DNA of 64,000 bases from Deinococcus malanensis (GCF_014647655.1 NZ_BMPP01000005.1:62001-126000); one strand, 5' to 3'. Positions 28,646 to 37,702 are shown, counted from the first letter of the stretch. Notes: generated from the sequence alone by a model not told the origin. Program-made: numbers and translations.

Positions 28646-29148
28646 CCTCCGGTCCTGGCCAGGTGCGCTGTGGCGTACAGCGCGGCGGTCACCGTGGAGG
28701 CGCTTCCCACCAGCGTGCCGTCCCTTAGTCCGTCCAGCACTTTCTGAGGAGCCATCCAGACGATTTCGATCTCCTCATCCTCGTCCTGCGGCAACCGGCT
28801 CTCCCGCAGGTTTCGGGCCTCAAAAACATAGAGTTGCTCATCGCAGAAGCCGGGGCTGGAGTAAAAGCGTGTCAGCAGGGTCATGTCGCCGTCCAGACCG
28901 GCTTCCTCCTGCAGTTCGCGTCGCGCCGCCTGCTCGGGGGTCTCACCGTCGTCGATCAGGCCCGCGGGAGCCTCCACCGTCATGGCACCGATCGCGCGCC
29001 GCTCCTGACGCACCAGCAGCATCTCCTTACGCTCGTTCAGAACCAGGATCGCCACCGCATCGGCGTGGCGCACGACTTCCCATTTGCCATCCAGCAGTTC
29101 CAGCTGCACGATGCGGCCCTGGTACACCACCTGCGTCTTCCCACTCAT
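28642..29148 (-). CDS. NUDIX hydrolase, ADP-ribose pyrophosphatase-like
   Basis: 168 residues from the ATG at 29148. TACAGT lies exactly 7 nt before it and covers the GTG three codons earlier, so the GTG is unlikely to be used. The NUDIX box GLIDDGETPEQAARRELQEE (about 60-79) is complete. Upstream beta-strands and the EAPAG just before the box match ADP-ribose/NADH pyrophosphatases (NudF type). Deinococcus has many NUDIX proteins. Coupled to ribF, it may tidy FAD or ADP-ribose metabolites. Confidence 0.9.
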   Translation of the reverse strand: MSGKTQVVYQGRIVQLELLDGKWEVVRHADAVAILVLNERKEMLLVRQERRAIGAMTVEAPAGLIDDGETPEQAARRELQEEAGLDGDMTLLTRFYSSPGFCDEQLYVFEARNLRESRLPQDEDEEIEIVWMAPQKVLDGLRDGTLVGSASTVTAALYATAHLARTGG

Positions 29149-29155
29149 GCCGGCC

Positions 29156-29161
29156 ACTGTA
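29156..29161 (-). promoter_or_regulatory. -10 box (TACAGT) of the NUDIX-ribF operon
   Basis: TANNNT hexamer 7 nt before the ATG at 29148. Confidence 0.6.
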
Positions 29162-29165
29162 GTGC

Positions 29166-29200
29166 ACCGGCCCGTGAAGGCCGGCGTAAGCCGGGTGGGC
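29166..29200 (+). repeat. Direct repeat, left copy, flanking the eCIS-effector block
   Basis: 35 bp, identical at 34 of 35 positions and in the same orientation as 33510-33544. The core CCGGCC..GGCCGG forms a 6-bp hairpin with a CGTGAA loop, so it could be a REP-like element or a footprint of insertion. Confidence 0.85.
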
Positions 29201-29272
29201 TATCGAGAAGGACAGTTCCATCATTCTGGTGAACAAGTTTTCAGGGCTCGGGTGCTCCCGTCATGACCACGT

Positions 29273-30133
29273 CTACTTCTGCTGCGCCAGCTTGAAATTT
29301 ATGTTCTTCCCTATGGGGGAAGTCCAGATACCTGAGAAGGAGCCGGTCGCGGTGAGCATCCCCCTGAACGTTCCGGTGATCGGTTTAAGACGTCTCGACG
29401 ACAGATCGTATTCATTCAGGGTCAGCACACGGTTTCTGACGCGTCCGTACAGATAAAGGCGCGCCTTTGAACTCTGCGCTGACTGATAGAGGTAAGAACC
29501 CCAGACCTCGTCATCTGTTCGCCTTAAATCCATACTCAGGATTTGAGCTTGACCAATTGTCCCTGTGAGCTTAAGCGGCTGTGCTTGAGCTTCACGCTCA
29601 TCGGTCAAGGCGGCATTGGTCAGAATGACCAACTGCAGTGCAGTGGTATTGGTCAGCAAAAGATCATAGTTTGCTTTGCCCAACCGCCACCACATACCCG
29701 CAGCATCGATATGACCCGTCAGGGCGCCAACAAGCGGTACTTCCTGAACCGCTTTACGCGACAGGGCACGATCTGAGACCCGGACAGTCAGGCTGCCCAG
29801 ATTACAACGTACTGCACCCTGGTCCGGGCAGCCTGCCTGCGGACCAAACGACATGGCGTACCCCGCGCCTACTGTGGTGTTGAAGACCCGCATCTGGTAA
29901 GGAACGTGCCATAGGGTATGACTAGTGAGTTCAGGCTGAGTCAGAGCGTAGGCAGGTGCAACTGGAGCGATAAGTCGGGCAAGGCCAAATTGAGTCAGGC
30001 GGTTGTGCAGCCCTTCTTTGATGAAAGGAATATTTTGAATGACAGCCCCGCCTTTGCCTTCCCATTCCTGATCGGGCCGTAGAGCGGCGGCTGAGAGAAG
30101 CGCAACTCCTGCGAGAAGCAATGCCCGTTTCAT
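29273..30133 (-). CDS. Exported partner protein sharing a beta-rich module with the upstream effector
   Basis: 286 residues from the ATG at 30133 with GGAGG 8 nt upstream; this ATG overlaps the stop of the 1023-aa gene (ATGA). A signal peptide ends near SAAALRP (about 19). Two cysteines (CPDQGAVRC) likely pair. The last 80 residues follow the pattern GSYLY..LYLYGRV...ITGTFRGML...GSFSGIWTS...INFKL, which matches the two modules in the effector's middle. I do not recognise the rest. Coupled translation and the shared module suggest an immunity, chaperone or co-effector role; none is proven. GC is near 55 percent by hand count, below neighbours. Confidence 0.7.
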   Translation of the reverse strand: MKRALLLAGVALLSAAALRPDQEWEGKGGAVIQNIPFIKEGLHNRLTQFGLARLIAPVAPAYALTQPELTSHTLWHVPYQMRVFNTTVGAGYAMSFGPQAGCPDQGAVRCNLGSLTVRVSDRALSRKAVQEVPLVGALTGHIDAAGMWWRLGKANYDLLLTNTTALQLVILTNAALTDEREAQAQPLKLTGTIGQAQILSMDLRRTDDEVWGSYLYQSAQSSKARLYLYGRVRNRVLTLNEYDLSSRRLKPITGTFRGMLTATGSFSGIWTSPIGKNINFKLAQQK

Positions 30134-33100
30134 GGTTTTGGCCTCCACCCGTCAGGGATTGTGGCAACCGCAGCAGGATTCTTGCCGGCAACCTGAAGCA
30201 ATGGGAGAGTACCCCGTGCATCAATGCCATCGTATACAGCCATATTCCCGACGTAGAACTGTATGGTGCCGGGCATGGTGCGGCCTTTCGCCTTGATCTC
30301 CTTATATTTCTGGAGATAAATCGCGTAATGGTTGCCAGCAACCTGCCCATCTCCGGTGTAGATGGCAACATGCCAGTACACAGGGGGTACATCCCAGAAC
30401 AGAATGTCTCCTGGCTGCAGGTCGCCTGTTCCTGAGTAGGCCCGAGTGAGTCCTGCCTTTTTGAACGCGTTGTACGTACCTAAGGCCGAGGCGCCAAAAA
30501 GAGTGCGATTCGGGTCAACATGTTGTGTGACAACTTGACGAGTCCAGGCGGAGCATGAGTATGCGATTTTTACGGTGCCTGAGCCTTTTAGTCCAGCAAG
30601 CGCTGAAGCGAGGATTTTTCTTCGCAGATCATTGCGTTCCTGGGGATCAGGCTGAGATACCAGTTTAGTGTTCTGCAGGGCATTAAAAAGTGCCTGAGCA
30701 GCCCTGCCCATCTTGATCCCATTCGTGTTGACGTCCCCGTTGACGGTGTTGCGGGCACCTATAAAGTTTGTGCGGCCATGGCCGACATACTGACTGAGCG
30801 GTCCCTTGGCCGGGCGGAAACTGCCTTCTCTCATTCCCTGAACAAGAATTGCGGCGGCGATCTGCGGATTCTGGGCAACGAGATCCGGATTGTTCACGAG
30901 ATCAGGCGTCTGACCATTGATGCGGTAACCTTGCTGACCAAGCTTCTGCGTCCAGTTGGCGTAATTGTCTGCCCACGTCAGCTGTACAAAACCTCGTCCC
31001 CGATATTTGTAACCATCTCCCTCCTTCACATTCCCATGCTTCCGGGCACGGGTTGGATTTGCACCGGAAGGGCCATAGGCATTATCGAAGTATCTCCGCT
31101 CCTGGGCTGCCGTTACATTTGATCCCCACAGGCGCTCACGCATATTAGCGCCCATAGCACTTTCGTGGGCTGCTGTGACGATGATGTAAGCAATCTGCGC
31201 TCTGTCTGTTACGCCTGACTTCAAACACTCCTCAACGATCATTGTGACGTTTCGTCGGTATAGAGGGTTCGTCCTGAAATCAGCAGACATTACTGAATTT
31301 CCATACCGGTCAAGGTCATGGAGCATGGCCTTGGGAAGAGCAGCCATAATTTCGCTAATGAACTCGGGATTTACGCTGCTGGGGCTGTCTGCTGAGGCAC
31401 TTTCCACACCAATGGAAAAGGGCAGCGACTTGCCGTTCAACTCCCACAAACCTTGAATCTGGTCAAGGCTGGTGGCAATGTCCGCTGAGAAGATTTCGGC
31501 TCCTGCAAGAAGGCGAAGTTTCCGTCCGGTAAGAGTGCCCGTCAACTTGATCTTATGGCTGCTTCCCTGCTTGGCGTAATAATAGTACCCTGACACTCTG
31601 CCCTGGTTAAAATTGGCTCTCATGCGGATTTCGTAGTCGCCGATTCTGCCGCCGTAATTTTTTGAGTCTTTTACTTTAGACGGCAATGGCGCCAGTCTGC
31701 TCGCATACTTTGCCGAAAAGCCAAACGTCTTTTCCCTTGTACTTGAAGACCATATGCCACGGTATTGAACAGATTCATTATGCCCGGTCACTTTCCCGGT
31801 GAATTTCCCGGTCGCTTTTCCATCTTGCGTGCGCTCTACTAAAATGGCGTCGCCCCCTGCCTTGATTTCTCCTTCGAGTGTCATTTTATCTGCGTTGCCT
31901 GCATAATGATAGTTTCCATGTAGCTTTCCGCGATCATTGCGAATGGCCATAAAAATATTCTTTGTGGCGAGCGATCCCACAAGCTTCAAATCCCATGAGT
32001 CGGGTTGCGCTGCTTGTGCGAGGCGCTGAATGGTAGTAGAGGAATTTGAAATGTTTACTTGTGATAACTGCTGAACTACATCTACAGGGCGGGCAGGCTC
32101 CCGGACTTTTCTCTCGATCAGCTGATGTGAGAGTTCCCTTCCCATGCGAGTAGCTTCCTGCTCCAGGCCAGCATCTGGATCAATACCTTTGCCGACGAGC
32201 CTTCTACTCTGCTGAACAGAATGGGTCACTTCATGGGCCAGCAGTTCCAAGCCGCTCTGCGTGTTGGGGTTGAAGCGCCCCTTTTGAAAGAAGATGTCCG
32301 TGCCGGTTGTGAAGGCGATGGCATTAACGCCTTTGGCCAGCTTGTCGGCTTCTGCATCGTCATGAATTCGCACCTGGCTCAAATCATGGTTGAGTCCCTG
32401 CTCCAGATGCCGCCGCACTGCTTCAGGCAAAGGATTCCCAGTGCCGCGCCGAGCCTGAATGCGCTGCACGACAGGCAGAGTCGCCTGCTGATCCAGTTCT
32501 GCTTGCCGGCGTTGTAGCGTGTGCAATTTTAGGGCGGCCTGATCCTGGGTCGCCTGAGCCAGTTCCCACAGCATGCGGTCATCCATCGCACGCTGCAGGG
32601 CAAGGCGTTCGGTGGAAGGCATCAGGCTCAGCACCACACGTGCGACCGGAGCACTGACCGGATGGCGCTGCAAAGTTGTGAGTTGAGCGGCATACGCGCC
32701 GCGCCGCACACTGGGATCCTGCCGGTCACTGCGGTATGCCTCTACAAGTGTGTGAGCCACATGGCGTTGCAAGGCGGTGAAGGACGCGGCCTGACGGGAA
32801 TCGAGGAGCTTTCCATCAATCTGCTCGGCCCGGTAGCGCAAGACCGTAACCCATTCTTCGGCAGTCCTCGGTTGCGAAGGGACGGAAACCGGAGTGGGCT
32901 TCTGCCGCTGTAGAGCGGTAATTACCGCCTCAGGTGGCAGGGTGGTCTGCAGTTCTCGGATCTGGCATTGCACGTCATGCTGCTCGTCGGCCAGACGTGC
33001 TTCCTCGTGCCGTCCCAGATCCCCGGCGTGCAGAACCGGAGAAGCAGCCTGCACCTGGGTCCTCACGGGCCTGAGGGTATGGGCTTTCAACACAGGAAGA

Positions 33101-33201
33101 TGCGCCTGCAATGGCCCAGCGGATGTATGTGCTGGGATGACCGACCTTTTTAGTTTCGCACGGTGGTTCTTACGTTCCACCCTGGCCGCACGCTCAGTCA
33201 T
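30130..33201 (-). CDS. eCIS-core (DUF4157) effector with GH19-like and NlpC/P60- or CHAP-like domains
   Basis: 1023 residues from the ATG at 33201, which has TACGCT 7 nt upstream. In order: N-terminal region with repeated LQR motifs (about 95-250); eCIS-core/DUF4157 domain (about 256-332) with HEVTH at 323-327; a linker; two beta-rich modules (about 415-500 and 515-600) ending GIW and GLW; a GH19/lysozyme-like domain (about 610-810) with AAHESAMG (catalytic Glu near 680) and GRGFVQLTWADNY; and a C-terminal cysteine/histidine domain (Cys883 in SCSAW, His944 in WHVAIYTG) like NlpC/P60 or CHAP. DUF4157 proteins associate with contractile injection systems and toxins. No sheath or tube genes are here. 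GC drops sharply past the core domain. Confidence 0.85.
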   Translation of the reverse strand: MTERAARVERKNHRAKLKRSVIPAHTSAGPLQAHLPVLKAHTLRPVRTQVQAASPVLHAGDLGRHEEARLADEQHDVQCQIRELQTTLPPEAVITALQRQKPTPVSVPSQPRTAEEWVTVLRYRAEQIDGKLLDSRQAASFTALQRHVAHTLVEAYRSDRQDPSVRRGAYAAQLTTLQRHPVSAPVARVVLSLMPSTERLALQRAMDDRMLWELAQATQDQAALKLHTLQRRQAELDQQATLPVVQRIQARRGTGNPLPEAVRRHLEQGLNHDLSQVRIHDDAEADKLAKGVNAIAFTTGTDIFFQKGRFNPNTQSGLELLAHEVTHSVQQSRRLVGKGIDPDAGLEQEATRMGRELSHQLIERKVREPARPVDVVQQLSQVNISNSSTTIQRLAQAAQPDSWDLKLVGSLATKNIFMAIRNDRGKLHGNYHYAGNADKMTLEGEIKAGGDAILVERTQDGKATGKFTGKVTGHNESVQYRGIWSSSTREKTFGFSAKYASRLAPLPSKVKDSKNYGGRIGDYEIRMRANFNQGRVSGYYYYAKQGSSHKIKLTGTLTGRKLRLLAGAEIFSADIATSLDQIQGLWELNGKSLPFSIGVESASADSPSSVNPEFISEIMAALPKAMLHDLDRYGNSVMSADFRTNPLYRRNVTMIVEECLKSGVTDRAQIAYIIVTAAHESAMGANMRERLWGSNVTAAQERRYFDNAYGPSGANPTRARKHGNVKEGDGYKYRGRGFVQLTWADNYANWTQKLGQQGYRINGQTPDLVNNPDLVAQNPQIAAAILVQGMREGSFRPAKGPLSQYVGHGRTNFIGARNTVNGDVNTNGIKMGRAAQALFNALQNTKLVSQPDPQERNDLRRKILASALAGLKGSGTVKIAYSCSAWTRQVVTQHVDPNRTLFGASALGTYNAFKKAGLTRAYSGTGDLQPGDILFWDVPPVYWHVAIYTGDGQVAGNHYAIYLQKYKEIKAKGRTMPGTIQFYVGNMAVYDGIDARGTLPLLQVAGKNPAAVATIPDGWRPKP

Positions 33202-33208
33202 GGCGCTC

Positions 33209-33214
33209 AGCGTA
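33209..33214 (-). promoter_or_regulatory. -10 box (TACGCT) of the eCIS-core effector gene
   Basis: TANNNT hexamer 7 nt before the ATG at 33201, the same layout as native genes, although the gene looks partly foreign. Confidence 0.55.
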
Positions 33215-33509
33215 CCCTGCTGATAGAAGGGCAGCCAGCGCAGATGAGGCACATAGCCTCATCACACCCAGCTGCAGTCGGACTTATCGTCACAGGTGAT
33301 TTCTGGTTTATACACCATGGTGCAGCGTGCTCGGACCTTGGCCTGCGCTGTGCTGAGTGTTCTCAGTGGTAGTCGCTTGAAGCGGAATTCGCGGCGCGCT
33401 GCCCGGGTTATACATATAAAATTTTGCATACGGCTGCGCGGTAGTAGGTTGGCCTGGAGCAGATCACAGCCTGCTTGCCGGGAACATGCCATTGGTATTG
33501 GTTGCAGGT
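33215..33509. other. AT-rich intergenic part of the accessory block
   Basis: About 300 bp without a convincing gene. An AT-rich stretch near 33409-33430 (TTATACATATAAAATTTTGCAT) stands out against the background. No transposase remnant was recognised. Confidence 0.4.
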
Positions 33510-33544
33510 ACCGGCCCGTGAAGGCCGGCGTAAGCCGCGTGGGC
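33510..33544 (+). repeat. Direct repeat, right copy, flanking the eCIS-effector block
   Basis: 35 bp, one mismatch (C for G) against 29166-29200. It ends 12 nt before the -10 box of dgt. Confidence 0.85.
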
Positions 33545-33556
33545 CAGCGTGCAGCC

Positions 33557-33562
33557 TAGACT
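33557..33562 (+). promoter_or_regulatory. -10 box (TAGACT) of dgt
   Basis: TANNNT hexamer 6 nt before the ATG at 33569. Confidence 0.6.
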
Positions 33563-33568
33563 GCCTGT

Positions 33569-34711
33569 ATGTTCAGCCGGACTGATCTGGAGGCGCGCGA
33601 GGCAGCAACGCTCTGCCATTACGCCATCCTCAGCCGCGACACGCGCGGACGCGAGCACCCGGAAGCCGAGAGCGAGACCCGCACCGCCTTTCAGAAAGAC
33701 CGTGACCGGGTGCTGCACACCACCGCCTTCCGGCGGCTGGAGGCCAAAACGCAGGTGTTCCTGAATGTCTCGCAGTCCGGGCACGCCGACCACTACCGCA
33801 CCCGCCTGACGCACACGCTGGAAGTGCAGCAGGTGGCCCGCTCGGTGGCGCTGAATCTGGGACTGAACGAGACACTGGCCGAGACCATTGCCCTGGCACA
33901 CGACCTGGGCCATCCGCCTTTTGGCCATGCTGGCGAGCGGGTTCTGAACGCGCTGATGCACGACTATGGCGGGTTTAACCATAACACCCAGGCCCGGCGG
34001 ATCGTGACGCATCTGGAAAGCCGTTACCCCAACTTTCCTGGCCTAAACCTCACGCTCGATACCCTCGACGGCCTGAACAAGCATGACCGCGCCGGCCTAG
34101 GGCACGCCAGCCTGGAAGCGCAACTGGTCGACGCCGCCGATGCGCTGGCCTACACCGCGCATGACCTGGACGACGGCCTGCGCAGCGGCCTGATTACATC
34201 TGCGCAGCTGCAGGAACTGCCTTTGTGGCAGGAACTGCTGACCCGCGTTCCAGGTACACCTGCCCCATTGACCTCCCGCGAGCGCCGAACGCTGCACCGT
34301 GAACTCTTGGGTTGGCTGATCCGTGATCTGACCCAGGCCAGCGCACAGGCTATTACCCAGAGCGGAGTGCAGAGCGCGGCACAGGTCCGTGCCCACCCGG
34401 AGCGGCTGATCACCTACAGTGGCGCCGTCCGGGACCTGCTGCGATCGGCAGGAACCTTCCTGCGCGAACACCTGTACCGGCACTGGCGCGTGGAGATGCA
34501 GGTCGAGCAGGCCGAACGGGTCCTGACCACCCTGTTCCGCGCCTACCTGGCCCGTCCCAGCCTGCTGCCTCCCGCCGCACGGGCGCGTGCCGAGCACAGT
34601 GGCCTTCCGCGCGCGGTGTGCGACCACATTGCGGGCATGACCGACCGCTACGCGCTGGAGACCCACGCGGCCATCACGCCGCCAGGCGCGCCGACCAGCT
34701 GGCCCTATTAA
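33569..34711 (+). CDS. dgt: Deoxyguanosinetriphosphate triphosphohydrolase (dNTPase)
   Basis: 380 residues, the shorter Dgt subfamily seen in Thermus and Deinococcus. HD-domain metal ligands: His in RLTHTLEV (about 73-80), HD in ALAHDLGHPPFGH (about 110-122), and Asp in VDAADALAYTAHDLDDG near 191. N-terminal RTAFQKDRDRVLHTTAFRRL is the usual Dgt nucleotide-binding opening. It cleaves dNTPs to nucleosides and triphosphate, controlling dNTP pools. TAGACT 6 nt before the ATG marks a leaderless start. Confidence 0.93.
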   Translation: MFSRTDLEAREAATLCHYAILSRDTRGREHPEAESETRTAFQKDRDRVLHTTAFRRLEAKTQVFLNVSQSGHADHYRTRLTHTLEVQQVARSVALNLGLNETLAETIALAHDLGHPPFGHAGERVLNALMHDYGGFNHNTQARRIVTHLESRYPNFPGLNLTLDTLDGLNKHDRAGLGHASLEAQLVDAADALAYTAHDLDDGLRSGLITSAQLQELPLWQELLTRVPGTPAPLTSRERRTLHRELLGWLIRDLTQASAQAITQSGVQSAAQVRAHPERLITYSGAVRDLLRSAGTFLREHLYRHWRVEMQVEQAERVLTTLFRAYLARPSLLPPAARARAEHSGLPRAVCDHIAGMTDRYALETHAAITPPGAPTSWPY

Positions 34712-34757
34712 GCGGGCGGCTGCCTTTGCTCAGCGGAGACCTCCCCCAGTGGCCCCG

Positions 34758-34786
34758 TTGACACCCCACGCCTTCGCTGGTAAATT
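34758..34786 (+). promoter_or_regulatory. Sigma-70 promoter of tRNA-Ile
   Basis: TTGACA at 34758-34763, 17-nt spacer, TAAATT at 34781-34786; the tRNA begins 33 nt later. The best consensus promoter in the window. Confidence 0.85.
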
Positions 34787-34818
34787 AACTCCCGCTGCTC
34801 AAGAGGCGGCGGAAGCGC

Positions 34819-34895
<77 letters not shown>

Positions 34896-34900
34896 AGAAC

Positions 34901-34933
34901 GAAAACCCTGTCTTTGACGGGGTTTTCTTCGTT
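34901..34933 (+). terminator. Terminator of tRNA-Ile
   Basis: Stem GAAAACCC (34901-34908) with GGGTTTTC (34920-34927), followed by a T-rich tail. Confidence 0.85.
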
Positions 34934-35086
34934 TTGGATGCTTGGTTGGTCGAGAAATGACTGCCGACGATTCTCTTTGTCGTGCGCTGTCCAGAAGCCA
35001 TCACAACAGCGTCATCGATGAACAACGCGACGCAGCCGGCTCCGGCGCTGAAGTCTTCAGAGGCCGGGCGTATAGTGGATTTCACC

Positions 35087-37702
35087 GTGAACCTGCTGGA
35101 ACGGGCTGATTCGCTGGACAAGCTTCTCGGATGGTTCCGGGAAGCTTGTCCAGCGAGGGTCGGCTGGTTTTCCTCGCAGGCGAGGCGGGGGTGGGCAAGA
35201 CGGTTTTCACCCGGGAGTTCTGCAGAACCGCTGGAGACAAAGTCAGGGTCATCGTGGGTGCCTGTGATCCTTTCTCGACGCCAAGGCCTCTGGAGCCGCT
35301 GGTCGATATGGCTGCCGCTCTGGACGGAGAACTGAAGGACCTCCTGCAGCAGGCAGGGGGCGAAATCAGGCATTCCGCAGTTTCCAGAGTATCCTGCAGC
35401 GCTCTGCGAAACCAATGGTCGTGGTTTTTGAGGACGTTCACTGGGCAGACGAGGCCACGCTCGATCTCCTGCGGTTTCTCGGCCGGAGAATGGACAACGC
35501 GCACGCGCTGCTGATTGCCAGTTTCCGGGATGAGGAAGTCGGGCCCAGGCACCCGCTGAGGGTCGTCATCGGAGACCTGGCAACCTCGCCCGCGACACGC
35601 AGGCTCATGCTTTCGCGCCTCTCGCAGGAGGCCGTCAGTTACCTCGCCGCAGAAACCGGCCTTGACCCGGGCACGCTTTACCGGCAGACCAACGGGAATC
35701 CCTTCTTCGTCACGGAGGTCATCGCCAGCGGGGCACAGGGTGTTCCCCCACCGTGCGTGACGCGGTGCTTGCCCGGACAGCCAGGCTTTCACCGGCAGCA
35801 CAGCAGGCCATAGAGGCTGCCGCCGTGATCGGTTCCCGGGCGGAGATGTGGCTGCTGGAGACTGTTTTCCCGAACCCGGCCGCGCTCGACGAGTGTCTCG
35901 GGGCAGGCATGTTGCAAGCCGAAGGCACCTCGCTGGCATTCCGGCATGAACTGGCCCGTCAGGCAATCCTCGAAACCGTATTGCCCCAGCAACGACTGCA
36001 TCTGCACCGGTGTGTCCTGGAAGCCCTCAGGGCACAGTCGGTAACCGCGCATGATTACGCAAGGCTGGCACATCACGCGCAGGAGGCTGGAGATCCCGAG
36101 GCGGTGCTGCACTACGCCCCACTGTCGGCTAGGAGGGCATCCGGCTTCAGGGCGCACCGGGAGGCCGCAGCTCAGTATGCCCGGGCCCTTGGTTTCGCCG
36201 AACAGCTTCCGCCCTCCGAACGGGCGCTCCTGCTGGAGGGCTACGCGCAAGAGTGTTACATCAAAGGACAGCTCGAGGAGGCGGCCCGGGCCCGGCAGGA
36301 GGCGCTGACCATCTGGCAGCGTGCCGGACACCGGGAGAAGGAGGGAGAGAACCTTGTTCAGCTGGGCCGGCTGTACCTGGTGATGGGCCAGAATGCCCGA
36401 GCAGAACAGGCCAGTCAGGGGTGACTGGAAGTCCTCAGGTCTCTGCCCGCCGGACCGGAGCTGGCTTTTGCCTACTGGTATCAGTCTCATCTGCGCATGC
36501 TGAACCGGGACAATGCCGATGCTGTGCGGTGGGGCATGGAAGCAGTCAAAATCGCTGAGGACTGCCAGGATACCGAGGCTCTGGTGCTGGCGTTCGGCAC
36601 CGTGGGTACGGCCATGCTGCTGGCCGGCAACGAGGACGGGCGCGGCTACCTGGAAAGAAGTCTTGATCTGGGGGAAAAGGCTCAACTCGACCAGCAGGTT
36701 GCCGTAGCCTACGGCAACCTGGGCTCGGTGGCCGGTGAGCTTTATCAGTTCCCACGGGCTGACCAGTACCTTCAGGCGGGCCTCCGGTACTGCGCGGAGC
36801 ACGGTATTGAAAGCCAGGGGCATTACATACAGGCGTGGCAGGCCCTTTCCTGGTTCTACCAGGGACAGTGGAACCGCGCGTCCGAAGCAGCCCTCGGCGT
36901 CACCCGGCTTTCGAGAGCGTCGGCCATCAGCCGGATGATGGCTCTGGTGTCCCTGGGGCGAATCCGGACGCGCCGCGGTGACCCGGAAGCGCTGAGTGCG
37001 CTTGATGAAGCCCTGGCGATGGCTGTCCAGACCGTGACGCTGCAACGGCTCGCCCCGGTGGGTGCGGCCCGGGCCGAAACGGCGTGGCTGGCCGGGGACC
37101 ACAACCGGGTGCTGAACGAGACCCGTGAAGTTCTGGAACTGGCGGTCAGGCACCGGCATGTGTGGTTCGTCGGTGAGCTGGTCTACTGGCGCTGGAAGGC
37201 CGGCGATACGGAAATTCACGCGCCCATGGTCGCCACGCCCTTTGCGCTTCAGATGGCCGGGCAGTGGCGGGAAGCGGCCGAGGAATGGCAGCGCCTGAAG
37301 TGTCCCTACGAGACTGCCAGGGCTCTGGCGGAAAGTGAGGACGAGACCGCACTCAGAGAGGCCCTGAACATCTTTGAACGCCTGGGGGCCTGGCCCGCCG
37401 CCAGCATGACCGCCAGGCACCTGCGGGAACACGGCGTCAGAGGCATTCCCCGGGGGCCGCGCGCCGCGACACGTGCCAACCCTGCCCACCTCACCACCCG
37501 GGAACTGGAAGTCCTGCATCTGCTGCAGCAGGGCCTGCAGAACGCCGAGATCGCCCGGAAACTGCACCTGTCCACCAAGACTGCGGGACACCACGTATCC
37601 TCAATCCTCTCGAAACTGGGAGTGCGCAGCCGGACCGAGGCAGTGCGCGAAGCCACGCGCCTGGCCCTTCTTCAGCATGGGGACCCGGACCGCCCAAACT
37701 AG
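35087..37702 (+). pseudogene. Broken LuxR/LAL-family transcriptional regulator (ATPase-TPR-HTH)
   Basis: Fragments in three frames together give about 870 residues, normal for MalT-like LAL regulators. N-terminus LLERADSLDKLLGWF (frame of 35087); Walker A LAGEAGVGKT at about 35175-35205 in the next frame; Walker B VVVFEDVHWAD from 35415 in the third; then from about 35745 the first frame again through TPR-like helices to a TGA at 36422-36424 that interrupts matching sequence; finally TPRs and a C-terminal LuxR HTH (LTTRELEVLHLL...NAEIARKLHLS) ending at 37702. So at least three frameshifts and one nonsense codon. The 35745 shift sits in a run of Cs. The 36497-37702 part could still make a 401-residue HTH protein. 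Confidence 0.85.
35111..35156. repeat. Perfect 16-bp inverted repeat at the first break of the LAL pseudogene
   Basis: TCGCTGGACAAGCTTC (35111-35126) and its exact reverse complement at 35141-35156, with a 14-nt spacer whose CGG/CCG ends extend the stem. It lies where the reading frame first shifts. Confidence 0.9.

Noticed and set aside
35789..37594. 601-codon open frame on the minus strand
   Set aside because: It is the antisense shadow of the LAL regulator remnant; the plus strand carries recognisable ATPase, TPR and HTH sequence.
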